Shown here piece by piece: positions 42,305-50,838 of a stretch of 64,000 bases of DNA. Within the stretch, counting starts at the first letter, position 1. Each line of letters begins with the position of its first letter. Origin of the DNA: Lachnospiraceae bacterium (GTDB lineage: Bacteria > Bacillota > Clostridia > Lachnospirales > Lachnospiraceae); NCBI GenBank assembly GCA_011959285.1, contig BLLW01000008.1:1-64000 (forward strand). The letters are read 5' to 3'. The notes under the pieces are model-generated. The model had not been told where the DNA came from. It made no database searches and saw only the letters and a program-made list of their open reading frames with translations. The position numbers and the translations under genes were made by a program.

Positions 42305-43420
42305 CTAATAAACAATTCTGTCTCTTCCCTGTTCTTTTCCTAAATACAATTTTTCATCCGCCTCCTTAATGGATGCTGACAGGTCGTTACTGAAATCATA
42401 TTCTGTAAGACCGAATGTCATCGTCACGCCGACTTCAATCTCACCTTTTTTAATCTTCATCGCTTTAATCTTGTTACGAAGATGAGAGACTTTTAAGAAG
42501 GCATCATCACCATTGCAGTCCGGGAATAACAGAAGAAATTCTTCGCCTCCCCATCTCGCTGCCAAATCTCTTCCCTTTAGCTCATCTTTAAAAATCTGAG
42601 AAATACCTTTTAATACTTCATCTCCAAAATCATGACCATAAGTATCATTGACCTTCTTAAAAAAGTCTATGTCACATATACAAATGCTAAATGCTGCATA
42701 ATCCGATGCTTTATTGATAAGCGCTTCCATATAATCCAACGCTTTTCTTCTGTTGCTTAAGCCTGTAAGCACATCCGTATTTGCCAGCTCTTCCAACTGC
42801 TTATTATAGTCCATCAGCTTTCTTTCCAGTTCCTGGCTATTATTGCTGAAAATAAATACCACCACAGACAGGCACCAAAAGATGGTAATTGTGTTTATAA
42901 TCTGAAGTACATTTTCGTCTGCTGTCGCCAAGGGCCATAAGGGCTCCCTATAATGATAAATGTAAAAGAGCAGGATACGGAGAGCACATAAAAAAATGGC
43001 ATATATAATCTTTCTTGTATACTGCTTATAGCTTGAAAAGAAAAATAGTACCAGCAGCACCATCAAAAAATGCTGGACCCCTATATTCCATCCAAACAAA
43101 TGAAGAATCACGCAGATCCAAATAATCATCCCTAAATTGAACACACCCAGAGTAACCATCGGCCTGCAAGAATAAGAAATAGCAAAAAGTCCAGCAAAGA
43201 CGGCAAAAAACACTGTATAAAATAGTATGACCATAAGATCCAATTTTATATTATTGAATATTCCGTTTATAGAAAAATAGACCATAACGGAAATTAATAA
43301 TATTCTTATGACCACTGTCAATTTTTTTGTCTCGTTTTTCGCTTTTACATCTTTACCGATAAAATCTGCTATTTTCTTTAAAAAATTTCCGGATTTTGTT
43401 TCCGACACCTTACTGTCCAC
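42305..43420 (-). CDS. Membrane diguanylate cyclase (GGDEF)
   Basis: The 371-residue protein has six or more transmembrane helices (about residues 35-190), a short coiled segment and a C-terminal GGDEF domain with DVLTGLSNRRKA, DIDFFKKVNDTYGHDFGDEVL and an intact active site GGEEF (291-295). It should make c-di-GMP. The inhibitory RxxD site is replaced by KGRD (282-285), so product inhibition may be lost. The sensory membrane part is not recognised. The start is GTG with AGGTGG upstream. Confidence 0.88.
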   Translation of the reverse strand: MDSKVSETKSGNFLKKIADFIGKDVKAKNETKKLTVVIRILLISVMVYFSINGIFNNIKLDLMVILFYTVFFAVFAGLFAISYSCRPMVTLGVFNLGMIIWICVILHLFGWNIGVQHFLMVLLVLFFFSSYKQYTRKIIYAIFLCALRILLFYIYHYREPLWPLATADENVLQIINTITIFWCLSVVVFIFSNNSQELERKLMDYNKQLEELANTDVLTGLSNRRKALDYMEALINKASDYAAFSICICDIDFFKKVNDTYGHDFGDEVLKGISQIFKDELKGRDLAARWGGEEFLLLFPDCNGDDAFLKVSHLRNKIKAMKIKKGEIEVGVTMTFGLTEYDFSNDLSASIKEADEKLYLGKEQGRDRIVY

Positions 43421-43515
43421 TCTTCCACCTGTATGCTGTAAAAAACCTTATTTTCTTATGTTTTATCATACACCATAGAAGACTAAAATGCAACAAATCC
43501 CTTCCGCCAAAGTCT

Positions 43516-44718
43516 TTACCAAGTCTTTTCAAACGTTAAATTCCAGTCAACATTAAAGGGGCTGTCAGATGCCGCTTTCAAATCTTCATAAATGCCGCGT
43601 CTTTCGTCGCTAAGCTCCTCTGCCCAGTATTCATATCCAATGAAATAGCTGTCCATAAAGCTGTCCCATGAATCGAACGAGCTCTGGATTTCGGCAGCCA
43701 AAGCTAATGATGCGTCTAATGCTTCTTCCTCTGTGTAATATCCTGCAAGGTAATAACTTGCGTAAAGCCACATTGCACGGCTATAGTCCCATGCTGCTAT
43801 GGTGTCATCGCCATACTGCTTATATGCGCCATATCCATTTGCATAACACTGGGCTTCTTCCTCTTCCACCTCAAAATTATTAAGAATGAACTCTGCCCAT
43901 TCATTCTCAGCAACATCATCAATTCCGTATTCCTCAAAATATTTCATATCTACTGCAAAGGAAGCACGGTGCCCTTCACCAAGCAGCCAGTCCATCGTCT
44001 CATCTGCTGTGGCACGGTCAGTTACATCCCAAGAACTGCTTAATCCCTCCTGCCTTAAAGACATAACAGATTCACTGGCGCTCTGCCCTCCAAATATCGA
44101 ACAATCCCATCCGTTCAAGTCTGTCAGAACTGCGCAGGTTGCGTTGAACCAAAGAATCGTATCTGTTGTCTCTACAGAAGCTGCTGCTTCCACTTCAGGC
44201 GCCGCCTCCTTAAAAGTTTCACAAACATTCTTAAAATACTCTGTTTTCTTTGCATTGATTCTCGGTGCAATATAAATAATGCTATAATATGCATAATCCG
44301 TTTCACCATACAAAATCATACCGCTTCCCTTTGTTCCATCCGAAGTGACGCTGCAGCTGTATGTTTCTACATTTTCAAGATCGGAAATAGACGGATTATC
44401 TATTTTTTCTGAATCTTCAACACCAAAGGACTCTTCCGTCAATGACTTCAAACTGCTAATATCCTGAATATTGCCTGCATAAAGTGCTTTTTCATACTGC
44501 ATGACAACAATCCCCTCATTGCCGTTGCTTGTAAATGCGCCAAGGTCAATGCCTGTGTCAAGATCCTCGGCTTCCCAGCTTTCATCCATGCAGATACTTA
44601 CCGTATCTCCATCTAATAAAAACTCCTTTAACTCCACATTGCTTCCGCTCCCACATCCGGCAAGCGCTATTGCCATCAGCGAAATTAAAATAACCAGTAA
44701 CTTTTTTGTCCTTTTCAT
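43516..44718 (-). CDS. DUF1266 lipoprotein
   Basis: The 400-residue protein has a signal peptide and lipobox (LMAIALAGC, Cys22). The N-terminal mature part (~150 residues) is not recognised. The C-terminal part is a DUF1266 domain: LNGWDCSIFGG, WDVTDRATADETMDWLLGEGHR, AAWDYSRAMWLYASYYLAGYYTEEEAL and IQSSFDSWDSFMDSYFIGYEYW. DUF1266 function is unknown. GGGAGG precedes the ATG. It stands alone between the cyclase and the decayed kinase fragment. Confidence 0.78.
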   Translation of the reverse strand: MKRTKKLLVILISLMAIALAGCGSGSNVELKEFLLDGDTVSICMDESWEAEDLDTGIDLGAFTSNGNEGIVVMQYEKALYAGNIQDISSLKSLTEESFGVEDSEKIDNPSISDLENVETYSCSVTSDGTKGSGMILYGETDYAYYSIIYIAPRINAKKTEYFKNVCETFKEAAPEVEAAASVETTDTILWFNATCAVLTDLNGWDCSIFGGQSASESVMSLRQEGLSSSWDVTDRATADETMDWLLGEGHRASFAVDMKYFEEYGIDDVAENEWAEFILNNFEVEEEEAQCYANGYGAYKQYGDDTIAAWDYSRAMWLYASYYLAGYYTEEEALDASLALAAEIQSSFDSWDSFMDSYFIGYEYWAEELSDERRGIYEDLKAASDSPFNVDWNLTFEKTW

Positions 44719-44791
44719 AATTTCCTCCCTAAAATAAAATTATTTTTATTGTATGAATTATGGTACGATTTGTCAAACAAAAAATAAGCAC

Positions 44792-44979
44792 CTAAAAAAA
44801 ATGAAAACTCATCCCGTCTTCCAGTCTGCCTTTTGACAACTCATAAGGCATGTCCCACAAAATCAGAAAGGGTTTGATCAGCTTTTCTTTTAGATAAACC
44901 AGAACAAGAACTGACATTATTCCTGACAGTGCAATGATGCCCTCTCATATTCATCCTTTTTTAATATATGAAACAACAT
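44792..44979 (-). pseudogene. Decayed fragment, probably of a sensor histidine kinase
   Basis: AAGGAG and ATG (44979) open a frame reading MLFHILKKDEYERA, which stops after 20 codons. Shifting one frame gives GIIALSGIMSVLVLVYLKEK then LIKPFLILWDMPYELSKGRL, up to TAG at 44792-44794. A membrane helix followed by KPF...L..MPYELSKG.L is what I recall from the region between membrane and HAMP-like part in clostridial histidine kinases. The kinase core is missing. The remnant has lost both reading frame and most of its length. Confidence 0.5.
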
Positions 44980-45114
44980 ATCTCTTCTCCTTCTCGCCAT
45001 AGCATATTTTTTACCGATATGCATGCATTATAAAACAGTAAATATTTAAAAATCCTTAAATGATTATCATAAATATTAAGTTTTATTTTCAAAACATTTT
45101 ACGACCAAAATAGA

Positions 45115-45176
45115 AATAGGAATATTCCACAGAAAATCATGTGTAAAAACAATGATTCCCGCGGAATATTCCTATT
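45115..45176 (-). terminator. Long inverted repeat, probable araA terminator
   Basis: AATAGGAATATTCC (45115-45128) and GGAATATTCCTATT (45163-45176) form a perfect 14-bp stem. The loop holds a second stem (AATCAT/ATGATT). On the minus strand it is followed by TTTCTATTTTGG. It lies about 100 nt after araA. Each arm itself contains the palindrome GGAATATTCC. The remaining DNA of this 558-bp gap shows nothing else than the kinase fragment. Confidence 0.55.
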
Positions 45177-45276
45177 CTTTCGTAAAAGTCCTAAAAATCG
45201 GCGTTAAGCTTTCTTACCTATTTATTCTTTTTTACCCATAATAAGTGTATAGACCATGGTTTTTTGCTACTATTCT

Positions 45277-46749
45277 TTACTGTAACTTCCAAGCCAAATC
45301 ATTCAAAAACAACTGCTGTTTCATACTCTCTATCGTTGTCTCCTTGGTAATATGAATAAATTCTATACCCATAATATCTGCCCAGTCTTCCATCATCTGT
45401 GCCGTCACCTGCGTACTCAATACACTGTGATGCGCACCGCCTGCCATAATCCAGCACTTCAGTCCTGTCAGCAGATCCGGCTCTGCTTCCCACATAACCC
45501 GTGCCACCGGAAGATTTGGCATTTCTAAAATCGGTTTAATACAGTGAATGTCTTGTACAATCATCCGCATACGACCACCCATATCTATCACAGAAACTAC
45601 AATGCCTTTTCCCGGCTTTCCTTCAAATACCAGCCTCGCCGGAGGCTGTCTGTCACCAATCCCCAAGGGATGTACTTCAATCCGTGGTTTTTCCGCCGCT
45701 ACAGAAGGACATACTTCCAGCATATGCGCACCCAAGGAAACTTCTTTTCCAGGCTCTAAATCATAGGTATAATCCTCCATAAATGCAGAACCACCTTCCA
45801 GTCCTTCACCCATCTGCTTCATAATAGTGGTCATAGCTGCAACTTTCCAGTCGCCTTCCCCACCATAACCCATACCATCCGCCATAATATTTTGCGAAGC
45901 CAGACCTGGTAGTTGTTCCATTCCATATAAATCCTGAAAATTATTGGAAAAGGCCATCGCCCCTTCTCTTTCCATGATTTTGCGAATAGCAAGTTCCTCT
46001 TTTGCCTGATACCTCACGGCATCTTGGTCTTCGGTAGCAAATTCGTATCTTTCTTTATATTCTTCTATTTTGGCATCAATTTCTGCTTCTGTTACGCCAC
46101 CCATGGTTTCTACCAAGTGTCCTACCGGCCAGTAATCCACTGTCCAGCCAAATTTTATAGCTGCTTCTACTTTATCTCCTTCTGTCACTGCTACGTCTCT
46201 CATATTATCGCCAAAGCGAACTACTTTCAGTTTTCTCGAATACGCAGCTCCTACAGCAGAACGCATCCAGTCTCCCAGCTCCTTCTGGACAGTTTCATCC
46301 TCCCAATATCCGACCACGATTTTATGATTTTTCCGCATCCTTGTTCCAATAAATCCATGCTCTCGATCCCCGTGCGCCGCTTGATTCAGGTTCATAAAAT
46401 CCATATCTATTTCTAGATTCGGAATTTTACGGTTATACTGGGTAGCAAAATGACACCAAGGTTTCTGAAGCAGGTTAAGTCCGTGAATCCACATTTTAGA
46501 CGGAGAAAACGTATGGCACCAAGTAATCACACCCGCACAACGCTCATCCATATTTGCCTGTTTCATTACCTCTATACACTCATTATCATTTTTAATGGTG
46601 GCTTTATACACAATCCGACAGGGAATATCTGACGCTCCACTCAGTCGAACGGCCATTTCCTCTGCCCGCTCCTTGACGGTATCTAAAACCTCTGATCCAT
46701 ATAAAAGCTGGGAGCCTACCACAAACCAAAACTCATAATCTTTAAGCAT
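45277..46749 (-). CDS. araA: L-arabinose isomerase
   Basis: The 490-residue enzyme has the AraA landmarks: FWFVVGSQLLYG, GVITWCHTFSPSKMWI, HFATQYNRKIP, DMDFMNLNQAAHGDREHGFI, GYGGEGDWKVAA and GGAHHSVLS, including metal-binding Glu/His residues. It converts L-arabinose to L-ribulose, first step of the pathway completed by the kinase and AraD further right. AGGAAAGG precedes the ATG. A terminator and an AraR-type site separate it from the upstream GH4 gene. Confidence 0.96.
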   Translation of the reverse strand: MLKDYEFWFVVGSQLLYGSEVLDTVKERAEEMAVRLSGASDIPCRIVYKATIKNDNECIEVMKQANMDERCAGVITWCHTFSPSKMWIHGLNLLQKPWCHFATQYNRKIPNLEIDMDFMNLNQAAHGDREHGFIGTRMRKNHKIVVGYWEDETVQKELGDWMRSAVGAAYSRKLKVVRFGDNMRDVAVTEGDKVEAAIKFGWTVDYWPVGHLVETMGGVTEAEIDAKIEEYKERYEFATEDQDAVRYQAKEELAIRKIMEREGAMAFSNNFQDLYGMEQLPGLASQNIMADGMGYGGEGDWKVAAMTTIMKQMGEGLEGGSAFMEDYTYDLEPGKEVSLGAHMLEVCPSVAAEKPRIEVHPLGIGDRQPPARLVFEGKPGKGIVVSVIDMGGRMRMIVQDIHCIKPILEMPNLPVARVMWEAEPDLLTGLKCWIMAGGAHHSVLSTQVTAQMMEDWADIMGIEFIHITKETTIESMKQQLFLNDLAWKLQ

Positions 46750-46841
46750 TGCTATCTACCTTTCCTAATTTACAATTCTCAATCACTGCCTTTTCTGTCT
46801 CTAACATAATCTTAAAAGAATTCATATATGCGCAAAAGCCC

Positions 46842-46889
46842 TGTACGCCCTCCGTGTACGTATTATCAGATTCAAAAAGGGGCAAGCAA
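46842..46889 (-). promoter_or_regulatory. araA promoter with AraR-type operator
   Basis: Minus-strand TTGCTT (46884-46889), 16-bp spacer, GATAAT (46862-46867), immediately followed by TACGTACA (46855-46862 on the plus strand reads TGTACGTA). A second TGTACG lies 13 bp away (46842-46847). The same TGTACGTA stands just after the araR -10 box. The -35 box overlaps the upstream terminator. Confidence 0.5.
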
Positions 46890-46896
46890 ATGCCCC
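46874..46896 (-). terminator. Terminator of the GH4/ABC importer operon
   Basis: GGGGCA (46891-46896 complement) pairs with TGCCCC over a 6-nt loop and is followed by TTTTTG on the minus strand; it lies 55 nt after the GH4 stop codon. Confidence 0.85.
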
Positions 46897-46950
46897 TCTT
46901 TGTTGAACGCTAGATTTCAATTGCCTCTCAGATTTCTGCCTTTTTACGCA

Positions 46951-48285
46951 TTATTTAAATCCTTCCAAATATGCTTTATTCACTTCGATCAGCTCGTCCA
47001 CCATTGAAGTAATCTGTTTTAAGGTACAATTTGCCGCTGTCATCGGATCCAGCTTCACACCTTCATAGATATATTCATACTTTTTCTCCACCATTGCTTT
47101 TGCCATCATCTGATGAACCACGATATTGCTTGTATTCAAAGCTGCCAGCTGTGTCGGAATCTCTCCTACATAACAAGGATGAATTCCTTCTGAATCTGCA
47201 TAGCAGGGAACTTCTACTACGGAATCGTTGGACAAATTAGTAATCAATCCTGTATTCGGAACATTCAAATTCGCACGGAACGGCTTTCCTGCCAAATTTG
47301 CATGGATAATTTCCGGCGCATATTCAAAGGATTTGCTGATTGGAATTTCTTTATTTTCACGAATCAAAGCCTCCAATTCCTCAAAATACTCGTCTCTTCC
47401 TTGTTCCTGACGCAGCCACCATCTGTCCTCAATCTTATATTCCTTGATCATCTCCTCATTTTTACGGAAATATGGACAATATTCACCCATATGGAAGGGG
47501 GATTCAGATACATATTTTCCAAAGTTCTGCATAATTTCAAAACGTACAAAATCGTATACTTTGGCGTCATAATGGCAGTAATCCGGCTCTACCTTTTGAA
47601 GCTCTTCAATTCTCTTCCAGTCCTTTGCAATTTCAAACAATTCCGGATATGCATCTTTTCCATCTACCTTATACTGAAGGAACCAGTCCATATGGTTAAT
47701 ACCTGCTGCCCAGAAGGACACATGATCCATAGTTGTTCCCAGATAGGCAGACAGCTGCAGAGCTGTACTCTGTACATTATGACAGAACCCAAAGACTTTG
47801 ATTTTTGTCGCCTTGCTTAAAGCCAGGCAAAGCGCTGCCATGGGATTCGTATAATTGAAGAAATAAGCATCTGGGCAAAGCTCTTCCATATCTTTACACA
47901 TTCCCAGAATTGCCGGAAATGCACGCAGACCACGGAACATACCACCAGGTCCTATGATATCGCCCACATTTTGAATACACCCATATTTTTCCGGAATTCC
48001 CAAGTCTTTCTCATATAGCTCTACGCCACCGACACCAATGGTATTAATAACATATTTAGCATCTTTCAGAACGTTTCTGCGCTCTGTGCTCGCTTCGATT
48101 ACGGTATTTTTTCCAAGCTGCTTTACAATTTTATTAGCAACCTGCTCCATGACATGAAGCTTATGTTCATTAATATCTACCAGACCAATCGCATCAATGT
48201 GCATATCATCATAGGTCAGTACGTCACAGATTAATTTTTTAGAAAACATGCCACTTCCAGCGCCAATAATTACTATTTTGTTCAT
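46951..48285 (-). CDS. Glycoside hydrolase family 4 (MelA/AglA-like)
   Basis: The 444-residue enzyme opens KIVIIGAGSGMFSKKLICDVL, the NAD-binding Rossmann start of GH4, and has NVGDIIGPGGMFRGLRA, FNYTNPMAALCLAL and the metal-binding Cys/His motif GFCHNVQ followed by AAGINHMDW. GH4 enzymes use NAD+ and Mn2+ for a redox elimination mechanism on alpha-glucosides, alpha-galactosides, uronides or 6-phospho-glycosides. The CHNV variant differs from the CHSV of alpha-galactosidases, so substrate is open. It is the last gene of the ABC importer operon, so its substrate should enter through that importer. Confidence 0.88.
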   Translation of the reverse strand: MNKIVIIGAGSGMFSKKLICDVLTYDDMHIDAIGLVDINEHKLHVMEQVANKIVKQLGKNTVIEASTERRNVLKDAKYVINTIGVGGVELYEKDLGIPEKYGCIQNVGDIIGPGGMFRGLRAFPAILGMCKDMEELCPDAYFFNYTNPMAALCLALSKATKIKVFGFCHNVQSTALQLSAYLGTTMDHVSFWAAGINHMDWFLQYKVDGKDAYPELFEIAKDWKRIEELQKVEPDYCHYDAKVYDFVRFEIMQNFGKYVSESPFHMGEYCPYFRKNEEMIKEYKIEDRWWLRQEQGRDEYFEELEALIRENKEIPISKSFEYAPEIIHANLAGKPFRANLNVPNTGLITNLSNDSVVEVPCYADSEGIHPCYVGEIPTQLAALNTSNIVVHQMMAKAMVEKKYEYIYEGVKLDPMTAANCTLKQITSMVDELIEVNKAYLEGFK

Positions 48286-48315
48286 CTCATTTTCCTTCTT
48301 TCTTAGAGTGTTATT

Positions 48316-48339
48316 CCCGCAGGCAATAAGCCTAGGCGG
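48316..48339 (-). other. Intercistronic hairpin before the GH4 gene
   Basis: On the minus strand CCGCCTAGGC and GCCTGCGG form an interrupted GC-rich stem around TTATT, with no T-run. It lies between the permease stop and the GH4 ATG and may be a processing or stability element. Confidence 0.4.
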
Positions 48340-48357
48340 ATTTATTTGGTTTTCTAG

Positions 48358-49314
48358 TTACTTAATTGCACTTCCTGTTTTCCGATCTGTTGTAATCGCC
48401 ACAACTGCCAGGAAAATCAATCCCTGAATCAACTGCTGTACACTAGGATCCAATTTCAGCATAACCAGACCGTTGTTCATAACCGCACACAGCAGACAAC
48501 CTATAACGACCGTTGAAAAGTGTGCTTTCGCTCCTCCATTAATCGGCATACCACCCAGAACCAGAGCAATCAAAATATTGGTTTCTATCAGATTTCCGCC
48601 AGTAGCGGTAATGGAACCTACTTTAAGAAGGTTGATAAACGCCGCCAAACCTGTCAAACATCCTGCCGCTGTAAAAACCAGCAATTTGATTTTATCTACT
48701 TTAATTCCAGAATAGCGGGCACCCGTTTCTCCTGCACCTATGGCCTTAATCTTGATTCCCAGCGTCGTATGCCGGTACAATATATAGCCAATCACCAAGA
48801 CCACCAGTGTAATAGGCAGCTTTATCGAGTGAATGTCATAGTCCATAATACTTAAAGGTGCCGAAACTGGAGCGTTGGTTGTCAAATACTTACACACACC
48901 CCTAAACAGGAACATTGCACAGATTGTAACAATAAAGGAGGGGATCTTTAAAAATACATTCATAAAGCCGTTTAATAGACCAATCGCACCTCCGGTTAAA
49001 ATTCCACAGATTATCGCCAGAATCAAATTATAGTGAGCCAGCGTTGCAATCACTATCCCCACTACTCCCACGATGGATCCCTGAGAAAAATCCAGTCCAC
49101 CAATTGTCATAATGAAGAATACGCCTGTCGCAGCAATTAGAAGCACATAGGCTTGATTCAAAATTAGCAGCAGGTTCCTGCCCCCCACAATACGACCTTT
49201 AGTCAGAATAGAAAAAACAATTAACATGGCTACAAGACCAATCAGAGGAAACAGCATGCTTCCGAATCGTTGTATTACACTGCTTTTTTTCGCAGCTACT
49301 TTTTTCTCGCTCAT
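48358..49314 (-). CDS. Ribose-type sugar ABC importer permease (second)
   Basis: The 318-residue protein has about nine helices and the RbsC-type segments ATGVFFIMTIGGLDFSQGSIVGVVGIV and KIPSFIVTICAMFLFRG, and the conserved GETGARYSGIKVDKIKLLVF cytoplasmic loop that contacts the ATPase. It should form a heterodimer with the other permease of the operon. GGGAGG precedes the ATG; the gap to the ATPase gene is 11 nt. Confidence 0.88.
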   Translation of the reverse strand: MSEKKVAAKKSSVIQRFGSMLFPLIGLVAMLIVFSILTKGRIVGGRNLLLILNQAYVLLIAATGVFFIMTIGGLDFSQGSIVGVVGIVIATLAHYNLILAIICGILTGGAIGLLNGFMNVFLKIPSFIVTICAMFLFRGVCKYLTTNAPVSAPLSIMDYDIHSIKLPITLVVLVIGYILYRHTTLGIKIKAIGAGETGARYSGIKVDKIKLLVFTAAGCLTGLAAFINLLKVGSITATGGNLIETNILIALVLGGMPINGGAKAHFSTVVIGCLLCAVMNNGLVMLKLDPSVQQLIQGLIFLAVVAITTDRKTGSAIK

Positions 49315-49325
49315 TGTTGTCCTCC

Positions 49326-50828
49326 CTACACCATTGCTTTGATGATATCTTCTTCAGACAGTAACTCGCTTCTTTCAAACTCTCCGCTGAATCTGCCGTC
49401 TTTCATGACAATAATCCTATCGCTCATGCCGATCAATTCCATTATTTCTTCAGAAATCATCAGAATTGCCTTGCCTTTTGCCTTAATTTTTTCCATCAAA
49501 GCATAAATATCTGCTTTTACTTTAATATCAATGCCACGGGTCGGACTATCCAAAATCAAAATGTCAGAATCCTTACCTATCCAACGGGCTAGAACCACCT
49601 TTTGTTTATTACCGCCGCTTAAGTTTGACACAAACTGATCTGTGCCTTGCATCTTAACGCTCATTAATTCCGCATATTCTTGAGCAAACTGATTCTGCAC
49701 TTTATCGCTTATCAGTACTTTTCCAGAAAGTTCGCTCAGAGACGGAAGACAGATATTGTCGCGAATGCTCTGATTCAAAATACAAGATTCTGTATCCCGA
49801 TTTTTCGAAGCATATGCAATTCCACTGTTAATTGCCGTGTAAATCGAATCAATGGATATTCCCTCTCCTGTCTTAACTGTCCCCGACCGATTATAGGAAG
49901 CACCAAATAATGCCTTGCCCAACTCGTGCATACCAGACTCACTTAAACCTCCGATGCCCAGGATTTCTCCCTTTTTCAACGTCAAAGAAACATCTTCCAA
50001 AAGACCTGGAACAGATACATGTTCAACTGACAGAGCCACCTCATCCATAGATGACGCCGTATAATCAGTACGAAAATACTTTTCATCCAGCTCCCGACCC
50101 ACCATCAAACGTTTCAGGTCATCTTCCGTCATATCCGCGCTATTGACTGTATCAATATACTGACCATCACGAAATACTGAAATTGTATCTGTTTTATCCA
50201 GCACTTCCTGCAGATCATGGGAAATGAATACAACCGTACCGCCCTCATCCCGAATCCGTTTCATTTGCTTATACAACTCTTCACGTCCGCTCTGGCTTAA
50301 GGCAGTCGTCGTCTCATCTACAACGAAAATCTTTAAATCGAAACAAGTGGCTTTTACCAACTCTACCAACTTTCTCGTCTCAAAATCATATGTATCAATC
50401 ATCGCCGATGCATCAATAAAATCATAGCCATAGCTTTTTAAAATCCGGTTTGCATCCTCCTTCATCTTACCGACATTTTTAATTCCAAATTTAACATATT
50501 TATCTTCTTTGCCCAGGAAAATATTCTCCGCCACTGTCAGACCTGAAAGAGTGCCGCTTTCCTGAACAACAATGGAAACCCCGTGATAGTTCGCATCTAC
50601 TTGATTCAAAGGCGCGTAAGGTGCGCCGTCCAGGATAAATGCACCACTGTCTATTTTCAAGATTCCACAAAGCATGGATACAAATGTAGATTTTCCGGAT
50701 CCATTTTCTCCAATCAGACCACGAATTTCTCCCTTATTCAACTGGAGAGAAACATGATCCACCGCTTTCGTGATGTCGAAGGTTTTACAAATTTCTTCTG
50801 CCCGCAAAACCACTTGCCTTTCTTCCAT
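49326..50828 (-). CDS. Sugar ABC importer ATPase, tandem domains (RbsA/MglA-like)
   Basis: The 500-residue protein has two fused ABC domains. The first has Walker A GENGSGKST and Walker B IFVVDETTTAL, but its signature is degenerate (FETRKLVELVKA). The second has a broken P-loop (GGLSESGMHELG) and an intact signature LSGGNKQKVVLARW with LILDSPTRGID. Pairing Walker A of the first with signature of the second gives one good ATP site; the other is dead. This asymmetry is known in RbsA-type proteins, though here the first signature is unusually eroded. GGAGGG precedes the ATG. Confidence 0.9.
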   Translation of the reverse strand: MEERQVVLRAEEICKTFDITKAVDHVSLQLNKGEIRGLIGENGSGKSTFVSMLCGILKIDSGAFILDGAPYAPLNQVDANYHGVSIVVQESGTLSGLTVAENIFLGKEDKYVKFGIKNVGKMKEDANRILKSYGYDFIDASAMIDTYDFETRKLVELVKATCFDLKIFVVDETTTALSQSGREELYKQMKRIRDEGGTVVFISHDLQEVLDKTDTISVFRDGQYIDTVNSADMTEDDLKRLMVGRELDEKYFRTDYTASSMDEVALSVEHVSVPGLLEDVSLTLKKGEILGIGGLSESGMHELGKALFGASYNRSGTVKTGEGISIDSIYTAINSGIAYASKNRDTESCILNQSIRDNICLPSLSELSGKVLISDKVQNQFAQEYAELMSVKMQGTDQFVSNLSGGNKQKVVLARWIGKDSDILILDSPTRGIDIKVKADIYALMEKIKAKGKAILMISEEIMELIGMSDRIIVMKDGRFSGEFERSELLSEEDIIKAMV

Positions 50829-50838
50829 ATTTCCCTCC

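Noticed and set aside
42143..42343. 66-codon plus-strand open frame over the ABC-F leader
   Set aside because: No RBS and no family likeness; the minus-strand uORF with AAAGGAG explains the region better.
47302..47820. 172-codon plus-strand open frame
   Set aside because: Antisense to the GH4 gene, which has full family motifs.
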